The notes under the pieces were generated by a model. That model saw only the letters and a list, made by a program, of their open reading frames with translations, was not told the origin of the DNA and did no database searches. From DATMGU01 sp035555315 (GTDB lineage: Bacteria; Pseudomonadota; Alphaproteobacteria; ATCC43930; CGMCC-115725): a DNA stretch of 64,000 bases. The stretch spans positions 62,001 through 126,000 of the forward strand of contig DATMGU010000046.1 in NCBI GenBank assembly GCA_035555315.1, in the 5' to 3' direction. Positions 53,580 through 61,723 of this stretch are shown piece by piece. A program made the position numbers and the translations under genes. Numbering within the stretch: position 1 is the stretch's first letter; each line of letters opens with the position of its first letter.

Positions 53580-54452
53580 ATGCTCATCAACCAAACCGCG
53601 GTACTGCCGGAGCGGGTGGTCATCCTTGGCAGCCGCGGGTTCGTCGGGCGCGCGACGGTAGACTTGCTTCGCGACCGGGGCATTCCGCTGCTGACGATCA
53701 CGTCGGACGAGATCGATCTGTCGGTAGCGGGTGCCGGTGATAAACTGGCCGAGCGTCTTTTGCCGGGTGACGCGGTTCTGCTGCTTTCGGCCCTCACCCC
53801 TGACAAGGGCCGTGACATAGCCACCGCGCAGAAAAACCTGCGGATTGGCGAAGCCGTCGCCGCTGCTCTGATCGCTCGTCCGGTCGCTCATGTCGTCTAT
53901 TTCAGTTCAGACGCCGTCTATGGTTTCGACACAACGCAGATTAGCGAGAGCACGGCGGTGGCGCCTACCGACTGCTATGGCGGCATGCATCTCATGCGCG
54001 AATTGATGCTTAAAAGCGTCGTGAAGGCGCCGCTGGCCATTCTCCGCTGCACCGCTGTCTACGGTGCGGGCGATACCCATAATTCCTACGGTCCCAACCG
54101 GTTCCGGCGCCAAGCATACAAGGAAGGCCGAATCCCGCTGGGTGGCCAGGGGGAAGAGACTCGCGACCATATCTACATCCATGACGTGGCGCATCTGGTC
54201 CTCGAAGTGCTGATGCATAAGAGTGCTGGTTTGCTGAATCTGGCGAGCGGGTGCTCGATCACCTTTTGGGATCTCGCGACGAAAATCGCAGAGGCCGCCG
54301 GCAAGCCGGTCGAGATCGCGCCGTCGCCTCGCGGCGCGCCGATCACCTATCGCCACTTCGACGTCACCGGCACGATGAAGGCCTTCCCGGCCTTCGTCTT
54401 TACCCCGTTGGATCGGGGGCTGGCCGAAGCCCGAGCGGCCGAACTCGGCTAA
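53580..54452 (+). CDS. NAD-dependent epimerase/dehydratase-like SDR 3 with altered Tyr/Lys motif
   Basis: The 290-residue protein has the Rossmann start VVILGSRGFVGRATVDLL, YFSSDAVYG for the Ser, and DCYGGMHLMRE where YxxxK should be. Tyr133 is present but the Lys position is His137. RCTAVYGAGDTHNSYGPNRF and GGQGEETRDHIYIHDVAHL keep the sugar-binding outline. Activity may use His as the base or be lost. Its stop overlaps the ATG of the next gene (TAATG). Confidence 0.83.
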   Translation: MLINQTAVLPERVVILGSRGFVGRATVDLLRDRGIPLLTITSDEIDLSVAGAGDKLAERLLPGDAVLLLSALTPDKGRDIATAQKNLRIGEAVAAALIARPVAHVVYFSSDAVYGFDTTQISESTAVAPTDCYGGMHLMRELMLKSVVKAPLAILRCTAVYGAGDTHNSYGPNRFRRQAYKEGRIPLGGQGEETRDHIYIHDVAHLVLEVLMHKSAGLLNLASGCSITFWDLATKIAEAAGKPVEIAPSPRGAPITYRHFDVTGTMKAFPAFVFTPLDRGLAEARAAELG

Positions 54453-55111
54453 TGGGTCAGTACAACCTGCTGAGGACGGTACCGAACATCCAGCGAGACG
54501 TTTCGGCGCGTACCCATGACAAGCAAGTCAATCGCGCCGCCGCGCTGAAATTCGGCGTCGAATATTTCGATGGTCCGCGCGAGCAGGGTTATGGCGGTTA
54601 TCGCTATGATGGCCGATGGGTTGCCATCGCCCAGGACATCATCGGGCGTTACGGCCTGAAGCCGGGCGACAGAGTGCTGGATATCGGATGCGCCAAGGGT
54701 TTTCTGGTGAAGGATCTGGTGGAGGCCGGCATCGACGCTCAAGGTCTCGATATCTCGGCCTACGCCCTAGAAGCATCGCCGCCCGAGATGCGCCACCGGC
54801 TGCATCTCGGCAATGCCCTCTCGCTGCCTTTCGCCGACCACTACTTCGATGCGGTGCTGTGTATCAACACGATCCATAATCTTGATCGCGGAGGATGTCT
54901 CACGGCCTTGCGGGAGATCAATCGCGTCCTCCGCCGACCTGAGGCGGCGTTCGTCCAGGTCGATGCCTTCACCTCGCCGGAGGAGAAATCGCTTTTCGAA
55001 GATTGGTGCCTGACCGCCTTGACTTATCTGCAGCCCGAGGAATGGGTTGCCCTGTTTCACGAGGCGGGGTACGTCGGCGATTATTATTGGACGATCCTGC
55101 GCCTCGATTGA
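54452..55111 (+). CDS. SAM-dependent methyltransferase
   Basis: The start at 54452 gives 219 residues; the longer frame lies inside the previous gene. Motif I is VLDIGCAKGFLVKDLVEAG, followed by GLDISAYALE and the FADHYFDAVLCINTIHNL post-motif. The Cys after DIG and the Lys in AKGF are seen in sugar methyltransferases. Its coupling to the SDR gene suggests that it methylates the product of the pathway. Confidence 0.85.
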   Translation: MGQYNLLRTVPNIQRDVSARTHDKQVNRAAALKFGVEYFDGPREQGYGGYRYDGRWVAIAQDIIGRYGLKPGDRVLDIGCAKGFLVKDLVEAGIDAQGLDISAYALEASPPEMRHRLHLGNALSLPFADHYFDAVLCINTIHNLDRGGCLTALREINRVLRRPEAAFVQVDAFTSPEEKSLFEDWCLTALTYLQPEEWVALFHEAGYVGDYYWTILRLD

Positions 55112-55257
55112 GCTGCGCGCGCCCGATTTTCGCCATAGTTATCGCTTGGCGAATGTCTGTCAAATCAGTTACGATAAAACGATGGACTGTAGAAAAACGC
55201 CTTGAATCAACCTGGGCGTGGTTTGGTGCGGACTTGTTAAATCGAGGAAAAGCATAG

Positions 55258-55932
55258 ATGGGGCCCGCAACCAAAGAGCCGCAATATCAGGGCATGGTCG
55301 AACAAGCTGCTGAGCTCGAATCGTTGGGGCTGATGACTAGTTTTGCTTTCGACGACGATCCGAAGCGGCTGACCTTTACATTTTCACGATACAAGTTTGT
55401 CGCGAAGTTGCTCGCCGGGCGTGAACATGTTCTGGAGGTCGGTTGTGCAGACGCATTCGCCACCCGTATCGTGCGTCAGGAAGTGCGGGCCCTAAGCGCC
55501 CTCGACTTCGATCCGCTGTTCATCGCCGATGCGAAGAAGCGCATGAATCCCCGCTGGGCATTCGATGCCTTCGTCCATGACATGCTGTCCGGACCCGTGC
55601 CGGGAAGTTACGACGGAATCTACGCATTGGATGTGCTGGAGCATATCGACCAGGACAAGGAAGACCTGTTCCTGGCTAACATGCTGTCCGCGCTAGCTCC
55701 CCACGGTGTGGTCATACTCGGCATGCCCTCGCTAGAGTCGCAACTTTACGCCTCGAAGTTGAGTAAGGAAGGCCATGTCAACTGCAAGACACAGCCTGAC
55801 TTTCAGAAGCTCATGCAGAAGTATTTTCATACCGTGTTCATGTTCGCCATGAACGACGAAGTGGTACATACCGGCTACCACAAAATGGCGCATTATCTCT
55901 TCGCCGTATGCGCCGATCGGAGAGTTTCATAA
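55258..55932 (+). CDS. SAM-dependent methyltransferase, class I
   Basis: The 224-residue protein has HVLEVGCADAFATRIVRQ, ALDFDPLFIADAKKR, DGIYALDVLEHI and HGVVILGMPSLESQ, the normal class I order. A 146-base gap upstream has no gene. It ends three bases before the ATG of the GT2 gene, so the two are one unit. Its substrate may be the sugar or the lipid-linked acceptor. Confidence 0.85.
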   Translation: MGPATKEPQYQGMVEQAAELESLGLMTSFAFDDDPKRLTFTFSRYKFVAKLLAGREHVLEVGCADAFATRIVRQEVRALSALDFDPLFIADAKKRMNPRWAFDAFVHDMLSGPVPGSYDGIYALDVLEHIDQDKEDLFLANMLSALAPHGVVILGMPSLESQLYASKLSKEGHVNCKTQPDFQKLMQKYFHTVFMFAMNDEVVHTGYHKMAHYLFAVCADRRVS

Positions 55933-55934
55933 TA

Positions 55935-56717
55935 ATGACCGGTGATTACGGCAGGGCAGAACAGATGATCAAGCGGCCCATTAGTGTGAGTTTTATCGTG
56001 CCCGCCTTGAACGAGGAGGACGTGATATCCTCGGTCATCCACGAAATATGGTCGACGGTGTCACCGCGCTTGGCGACATTCGAAATCATCCTGATCGATG
56101 ACGGCAGCACGGACGGTACCGGGCGGATCATGGATCAGCTGGCGGTCGACCTCCCTTTCGTCAGCACCGTGCACAATGGGACGAATATCGGGTTGGGCGC
56201 GGCCTATACGGCGGGCGTCAAACACGCCAAACATGACTATGTGATGATGCTATGCGGGGATGGCGGTTTGCCGGCGGCGAGTTTGCCCCCGATCATTGAA
56301 AAGATCGGTGCCGCCGACATCGTCGTGCCGTATATGAAAAACTTAAAGCGCATCAAGACGCCGTCGCGTTTTTTGTTGTCGCGGGCTTATACCAAGCTGC
56401 TGAATTTCGTCTTCGGCTTTCACCTGCGTTACTATAACGGCTTGCCGGTGCATCGTCGCGCGCTGCTGCGCAAAATCGAGATCCGGAGTTCGGGCTTCGG
56501 ATTTCAAGGTGAAGTCCTGATCAAGCTGCTCAAGTCTGGCGCGACCTATGCGGAAGTCGGCGTCTTGGGCGCTGAGAAGACTAATCGTTCCGCAGCACTC
56601 AAGCCGCGGAACTTGGTGAGCGTGGCGGCGACGTTTTTGCGCCTGCTGAACGAACTCAAGAGCTATCAGCCGGTGGATGTGAGTTTGACGCCGTCTGCTG
56701 CGGCGCCGAACGATTAG
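55935..56717 (+). CDS. GT2 glycosyltransferase
   Basis: From ATG 55935 the protein has 260 residues with SFIVPALNEEDVISSV, LIDDGSTDGTGRIMDQLA, GLGAAYTAGVKHAKHDYVMM and CGDGG in place of a plain DxD. FHLRYYNGLPVHRRALLR and GFQGEVLIKLLK fit the polyprenyl-phosphate-linked GT2 branch. No membrane segment follows, so it may act at the cytoplasmic face on a soluble donor. Later starts at Met11 of this reading are possible. Confidence 0.83.
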   Translation: MTGDYGRAEQMIKRPISVSFIVPALNEEDVISSVIHEIWSTVSPRLATFEIILIDDGSTDGTGRIMDQLAVDLPFVSTVHNGTNIGLGAAYTAGVKHAKHDYVMMLCGDGGLPAASLPPIIEKIGAADIVVPYMKNLKRIKTPSRFLLSRAYTKLLNFVFGFHLRYYNGLPVHRRALLRKIEIRSSGFGFQGEVLIKLLKSGATYAEVGVLGAEKTNRSAALKPRNLVSVAATFLRLLNELKSYQPVDVSLTPSAAAPND

Positions 56718-57074
56718 ATGTTGATGGGCTGACGACTACAACGCGGCGAGGCCGCACTCCTCGCACGGCCACCAGCAGCCTAGCCGCAATGCGGCCCGGC
56801 TGCGCGCCCCCGGACAGCTTCGCCGCCTGCCTGTTGCTCTCACCGAACCGACCCAAGCGAAGCAAAATCGCCCATTTGGGCGGAGCCGGAAGCGGGCTAC
56901 AACGGATCCGAGCACCGAGCGTATCTTTTGGTCTCTCGGTCCAGTTCGCGTAGCCGATATCTTCCTTGCCACATGCGATACCGCAGTGTACCAACAGATC
57001 GCTCCGTTGCAGGTCTTCTTACGATTTCGCATGCAATGCGACGCTAATTGTCTGCGTGAATATAGGATTTATCA
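56718..57074. other. Intergenic stretch without a supported gene
   Basis: These 357 bases lie between the GT2 gene and the FkbM gene. The left part is GC-rich and the last 60 bases are AT-rich, where the FkbM promoter probably lies. Antisense frames of about 100 codons exist but have no family-like blocks and no ribosome site. Confidence 0.5.
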
Positions 57075-57878
57075 ATGAGTCTGGTTACTTCAATAAAACG
57101 AAAGGGGGCAAAATTTGTAGAAACGCATCCCTTGTCTTGGTATTTCGCATGGATTTTGGTTCACAAGCTTCATTTTCTGTTGCCGCACGATCAATCTTAC
57201 ATGGCCGTCCGATATTTTCCAGATACTGACGGGACACTTCTTCTCGACGTTGGTGCCAATGATGGGATATCCGTCCTTTCATTCCATAAAATAAATCCCA
57301 CCTTGCGATTTATATCCCTTGAGCCGAACTCGATTCACAAAAAAAGCCTGGAAAAGCTACGAGGGAAAATCAAGGAATTCGAGTATCGCCTCATTGGGGC
57401 CGGCGACAGCCCCAGTGAAATAGATTTGTTCACGCCGATCTGTTTTGGTGTCACGCTCCATACGGCGACTTCTTCCGATAGAGATCGGCTTTTATCTTGG
57501 GTGGAAGCCCAATATGGCAAATTTGCTCGCAAACATACCTCAATCCTGCACTGCAAGGCATGTCTCGCCACGGTAGATAGCCTCAGTGTTGATCCAAAAA
57601 TCATAAAGATCGATGCGGAAGGTTTCGACTATAATGTCTTGCTCGGTAGTCAAAAAACTATCGCGAGAAATAGGCCGTTCATCATCACAGAAGTGAGTCA
57701 TTATAAGGACTCTGAGGAATTCATTTTCCTAATGAACGAAATTAAATATAGCATATACGGTTTTGATATCGGGAATAACAAATTTTATGTGCCTGATGTT
57801 TATGAGGATAAAAATATCCCAGGTCATCGGAATATGTTCTTAATTCCAAACGAGTATGTGGATCGTATACCTATTTAA
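57075..57878 (+). CDS. FkbM-family methyltransferase
   Basis: The 267-residue protein has DVGANDGISVLSFHKINP (58-75), FISLEPN, VDSLSVDPKIIKIDAEGFD and PFIITEV, all FkbM hallmarks; the IDAEG acid is a metal or substrate ligand in the family. The ATG follows AGGA with eight bases between. The gene is notably AT-rich for the window, which suggests a different origin from its neighbours. It would O-methylate a glycan sugar. Confidence 0.88.
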   Translation: MSLVTSIKRKGAKFVETHPLSWYFAWILVHKLHFLLPHDQSYMAVRYFPDTDGTLLLDVGANDGISVLSFHKINPTLRFISLEPNSIHKKSLEKLRGKIKEFEYRLIGAGDSPSEIDLFTPICFGVTLHTATSSDRDRLLSWVEAQYGKFARKHTSILHCKACLATVDSLSVDPKIIKIDAEGFDYNVLLGSQKTIARNRPFIITEVSHYKDSEEFIFLMNEIKYSIYGFDIGNNKFYVPDVYEDKNIPGHRNMFLIPNEYVDRIPI

Positions 57879-57931
57879 TATCATTATTTGTGAGAGTAAA
57901 ATACCAATTCTTACAAGAAGACGTTCAGAAA

Positions 57932-60900
57932 ATGGATTTAGATTTCACTTCATATTCCCGTCAAGGTTACAATCGCGGCTTATTTGTCGTGGCTATTGCG
58001 TATGCGTTGATCTTTTCCTGGTTTATTTGTGCCGGACATGGTGTGCCTTATGTGATGGACGGAAACGAATCGTTTTCTGTCTATTGGCATTCACACAATT
58101 TATTTGAATACGATCTGCGAAAAAGCTTTGGTCTTTCGGATGATGCATACAGTCCGGAGGTTGATGCCCACCCTGTGGTTCATCCGCATCAAGGTAACTG
58201 GCCTCGGGTTTTCGGCTTTCTGATTTATCTATTGGGTGCCCGGAGCGTCGAAGCGCAAACTATCGTAGCCACTTGCACTGTGGGCGTCTCTGCAATTTTT
58301 CTTGCCTATCACTTTTTCGCGAGAAGAATAAATCCGACATTTGCCGCGATATTTTGCCTATTTCTCATGAGCGATTACGTCCTTTACGCCCAGTGGCATG
58401 TTGTAACCTACCGCGTCTGGCATTTATTTTTTGTCTTCTCAAGCCTGCTTTGCGCCACCGGGTGGAGGGATGGCAATAGATGGCGCTGTTTTGCGCTGAC
58501 CACGTTGAACTACGCCTGTTTGTACTACTACGAGTTCGTCTTCGTTGCGTATCTGTCCGTATTCGTGGGTCTTTACACGGTCTACCTGTACTGGCGGCGG
58601 CCGTTATTGCTGACCATAGCCGTGTTCAGTCAAGTGATCGGCGGAGCTCTCAGCTTGACCCTGCTGGTCTGCCAGTTGATAGGGTTTTATGGCATCGAGG
58701 GGCTCAAGGCGGACTTCTATTACACGTTCCTGGCCCGCAATCATGTCTCTAGTCTGGCGGATCTTCTGGAAAATATGCGGGATTTTTACCAAACGCATAA
58801 CGTTGCCTTTTTTTACAATCTGAGTGACAACACATCGTATTTGACACCTCTGGCCTTTGTCAGATCATTTTTTTCATTTGACTTTCAGACGCATACACCG
58901 GTCTTTACCGCGCTTGCGTTGATCCTGGCATTGCCGGTCATCCTCTATAGGGCCGGTGTCCGCGCCGCTGACACCGGCTTGCCGCGGCCGCTCGGATGGA
59001 TTGTGGGCGGTGCCCGATCGTTTTCCGGCTCTCTGGATCGACGAGCGGTCCGTTGGCTGTCCGTGTTGGCCTCGGCTTCGGCCAATCTCGTTTTCGCGAT
59101 CGGTTTTGCTCTCCTGTTCCTATCGGTAACCTCTCCATCGATGATCGATGCGGTCGCTCCCGTCGACCATCTGATCGTAGGGAGGCCATATCTCTGGGGG
59201 GTGGCCGCGGGCGTTAGTCTTGCCGTCGTGACCAAGTGGCTGGCCGGGTTGCCTCCGTGGGGCGTCCCTGCGGGAGCCAGGACGCGGGTCTTGCTGGCGT
59301 CGATCATGCTGCTTGCCATAAGCTTTTTCCTGCGCCGGCACTCTGCTCTTTATGCAGCCGATGGAGCCGATATCTGGCACAAGCTCGATGCGATGAACTA
59401 TCCCCCAGTCGTCTTTCAGGGGGCGATTCTCACGGCCACAATTCTTGCCATTATCGCGCTTCTTGCACCCCATTCGCGGCGCCTTCACTGGCACCATGTC
59501 CATGACCTACGCGCCTATTTGATTTGTGGTCTGCTGGGATATGGCTTCGCCTACGGGATGTCCGCCGGCTATGTCTACTCAGGTTATCTGACGCGCAGCA
59601 CACCGTTCACGGTGTTTCTCACTAACGCTGTCCTCGCCGCGGCCGCCTATTTCTTGATTGACGGCTTGCGTGTCGGCTTTTTAACCGTGACAGGGGGCGG
59701 GGGTGTGCCGCGCCGACTGGTCGTCTCGGCGCTGTCGGGCAGCCTGATGCTTGTGCTGGTCAGCAGCTGGATATGGCAACAGGTGGATTATATCCGGCTG
59801 CTACCGCCCGATTATCTATCCTTTATGAGTCGACTGGAGCAACCGCCATACAAAGGGGCATCGTTCGCCGTGGGCGCCTACGCGGCGCCGGTGGCGGCAT
59901 ATACCGGGCAATGGGCCTTTGATTCTGAACAGTGGAATTACTGGAATATGCGCCAGCGGGAACCTGCTGAAAGCGTGCTCGGGATGTTCGATGCCGCCGA
60001 GACGGCGCCAAACGATTTGCCCTATCTGTGGATGGCGGATCGTCGGCAGAATACGAGTTATCTCCGGCCCCAATACTATCTGTGTTTGGCCAATCAGAGC
60101 ATGAAGACCCTCTCCGAGAGTCTCGCCGTACCGCCGGGCGGTGCTTATTCCCGAGTTTGCCGCGACGTTATCGCCTCGGTGCAATCGGTAGCCCGACAGC
60201 CGTGGTTGGCATTGACGCCCAGCCTGGTGGATTATGATCGGGATGGCATCGTCCTGCGTGGGTGGCCCGCCTGGGCTATCGTGAAACTGGACTGGACGAT
60301 GCCGCCGTTCTTGCAGCCGGTGCCTCAGGGAACGGTCGCCAGACCGGTGCGAATGGAGGTTTCTCGCAGCGGAGAAGGATATTCCCTCACATACCGCTAT
60401 AGCTACGCCCAGGCAGATGATGTCGCGGAACAGGGTACGACGATTGAACTGGTGCAGTTCGGCGCCAGCGCCGCCTGCGGGGACACCAATTGGGACGTCA
60501 AAGTGCTCGCTGCTCATGGTCAGGGGGCGGTCGGCAGCTTCAAACTGCCCCATGGCTTCGTGGGTAGGGTGGGCGTGCGCGTCACGCCGCGAACCACGGC
60601 CAAGGCTGGCCGCCCGTACTATTCCAATGTCTCTGCTCTCGCTGAAGATGGAAAAGACCCGATAGCGTGTCAGGAACCACCGCTACTGAGTGGTGAGCCA
60701 GGCCCTCAGCAACAGAACCTGGAGGGCTATCTCGTACCCGGATACGCAATCGATTTCCGATCGTCTTCGGCCGACAATCGCTATTTCGGCGAAGGCTGGT
60801 CGGCTGTGGAAGAACCCGGCACATGGTCGGTGGATAACATCTCGACGCTGCGGATGAGGCTGCTAACCCCTGTGCAAAAGCCGCTGCGATTGACGGCGAG

Positions 60901-61636
60901 AGTACTGCCTTTCGCGGCCTCGAATCATCCCTTGGAGGTGACGGTCCTCGTTAACGGCACAGAGGTGGGAATTTGGAGTTTCGATACGCAGGGCTGGGCC
61001 ACCGTTACAGCCGACATCCCTCCCGAAGTGCTGGAGGGAAGCCGCGAGATGACAATAACCTTGAAGGCTGCCGCCGAGAATACCCCGGTAGCACTAGGCG
61101 TCAGCACCGATTCGCGCCGTCTCAAGCTACTGTTCGAGACCGCGACCATCGCCGAAATTCCGGACGGCGTCGCGACTCCGGCTGCGCTCAGCCCGGCTTA
61201 TTATGTCTTAGGCGATGTCATCGATTTTCGCTCCTCCGGACACGGGGAGCGCTATTTAGGCGAGGGGTGGTCCGCTTCGGAGGCACCTGGAACCTGGTCG
61301 GTCGGACGCTCAAGCTTGCTCCACCTCGATCTTGATTCTCTGGCCCAAAAGCCGCTGCGCTTGACCGCCAAGGTGCTGCCCTTCGTGGTACCAGGACATC
61401 CGCGTCAGGTCGTCACCGTACTGGCAAATAACCGGGCCGTGGCGACATGGACCTTTGACAAGGGCGGATGGACGACTGTCACAGCGGATATTCCGGCCGA
61501 CGTCATTGGGCAAAACGGTGGTTTGGTGATCACCCTCAAAGCAGCGGATCCGGTCACGCCGGCATCCATCGGCTATAGCAAGGACACACGTCTCCTAAAG
61601 CTTCTCTTCGAAACGGCGACGATCGGGATACCGTAG
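57932..61636 (+). CDS. Very large GT-C-like membrane protein with two C-terminal beta repeats
   Basis: From ATG 57932 the protein has 1234 residues; GTG 57890 would add 14. About twelve hydrophobic segments lie between residues 15 and 640. The first loop reads DGNESFSVYWHSHNLFEYD, then HPVVHPHQGNWPRVFGF, with the acidic NE where GT-C enzymes hold a catalytic acid. The last 310 residues are two tandem strand-rich units (IDFRSS, GEGWSA, PGTWSV, LKLLFETATI) like the DUF7024-type ends of such proteins. It probably transfers sugar from a polyprenyl donor in the periplasm. The 5' third is AT-rich. Confidence 0.8.
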   Translation: MDLDFTSYSRQGYNRGLFVVAIAYALIFSWFICAGHGVPYVMDGNESFSVYWHSHNLFEYDLRKSFGLSDDAYSPEVDAHPVVHPHQGNWPRVFGFLIYLLGARSVEAQTIVATCTVGVSAIFLAYHFFARRINPTFAAIFCLFLMSDYVLYAQWHVVTYRVWHLFFVFSSLLCATGWRDGNRWRCFALTTLNYACLYYYEFVFVAYLSVFVGLYTVYLYWRRPLLLTIAVFSQVIGGALSLTLLVCQLIGFYGIEGLKADFYYTFLARNHVSSLADLLENMRDFYQTHNVAFFYNLSDNTSYLTPLAFVRSFFSFDFQTHTPVFTALALILALPVILYRAGVRAADTGLPRPLGWIVGGARSFSGSLDRRAVRWLSVLASASANLVFAIGFALLFLSVTSPSMIDAVAPVDHLIVGRPYLWGVAAGVSLAVVTKWLAGLPPWGVPAGARTRVLLASIMLLAISFFLRRHSALYAADGADIWHKLDAMNYPPVVFQGAILTATILAIIALLAPHSRRLHWHHVHDLRAYLICGLLGYGFAYGMSAGYVYSGYLTRSTPFTVFLTNAVLAAAAYFLIDGLRVGFLTVTGGGGVPRRLVVSALSGSLMLVLVSSWIWQQVDYIRLLPPDYLSFMSRLEQPPYKGASFAVGAYAAPVAAYTGQWAFDSEQWNYWNMRQREPAESVLGMFDAAETAPNDLPYLWMADRRQNTSYLRPQYYLCLANQSMKTLSESLAVPPGGAYSRVCRDVIASVQSVARQPWLALTPSLVDYDRDGIVLRGWPAWAIVKLDWTMPPFLQPVPQGTVARPVRMEVSRSGEGYSLTYRYSYAQADDVAEQGTTIELVQFGASAACGDTNWDVKVLAAHGQGAVGSFKLPHGFVGRVGVRVTPRTTAKAGRPYYSNVSALAEDGKDPIACQEPPLLSGEPGPQQQNLEGYLVPGYAIDFRSSSADNRYFGEGWSAVEEPGTWSVDNISTLRMRLLTPVQKPLRLTARVLPFAASNHPLEVTVLVNGTEVGIWSFDTQGWATVTADIPPEVLEGSREMTITLKAAAENTPVALGVSTDSRRLKLLFETATIAEIPDGVATPAALSPAYYVLGDVIDFRSSGHGERYLGEGWSASEAPGTWSVGRSSLLHLDLDSLAQKPLRLTAKVLPFVVPGHPRQVVTVLANNRAVATWTFDKGGWTTVTADIPADVIGQNGGLVITLKAADPVTPASIGYSKDTRLLKLLFETATIGIP
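60724..61633 (+). repeat. Two tandem ~145-residue protein repeats
   Basis: The units begin near 60724 and 61196. Both read IDFRSS, then Y(F/L)GEGWSA, PGTWSV, KPLRLTA(R/K)VLPF, a V(L)VN/ANN segment, (T/G)GW(A/T)TVTADIP and end in LKLLFETATI. The bases of the two units differ much more than the residues, so the duplication is old or was inherited as such. They probably form two beta-sandwich modules outside the membrane. Confidence 0.8.
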
Positions 61637-61641
61637 CGGGC

Positions 61642-61680
61642 GCATCTCACCGATGAGGTGCCCTTGGGAGGGCTCCCAAA
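61642..61680. terminator. Paired hairpins between convergent genes
   Basis: GCATCTCA-CCGA-TGAGGTGC (61642-61661, one G-T pair) is followed directly by TTGGGAG-GG-CTCCCAA (61664-61679) and then AAAA. They lie between the stop of the 1234-residue protein gene and the convergent flippase-like gene and could end both transcripts. The T-rich run is short on either side. Confidence 0.5.
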
Positions 61681-61723
61681 ATACGACGCCGGTTCGCAAT
61701 TAATTAGAGCTGGACAGCGACGG

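Noticed and set aside
56656..57032. Minus-strand frames of about 100 codons after the GT2 gene
   Set aside because: They have arginine-rich random composition, no known motif and no ribosome site.
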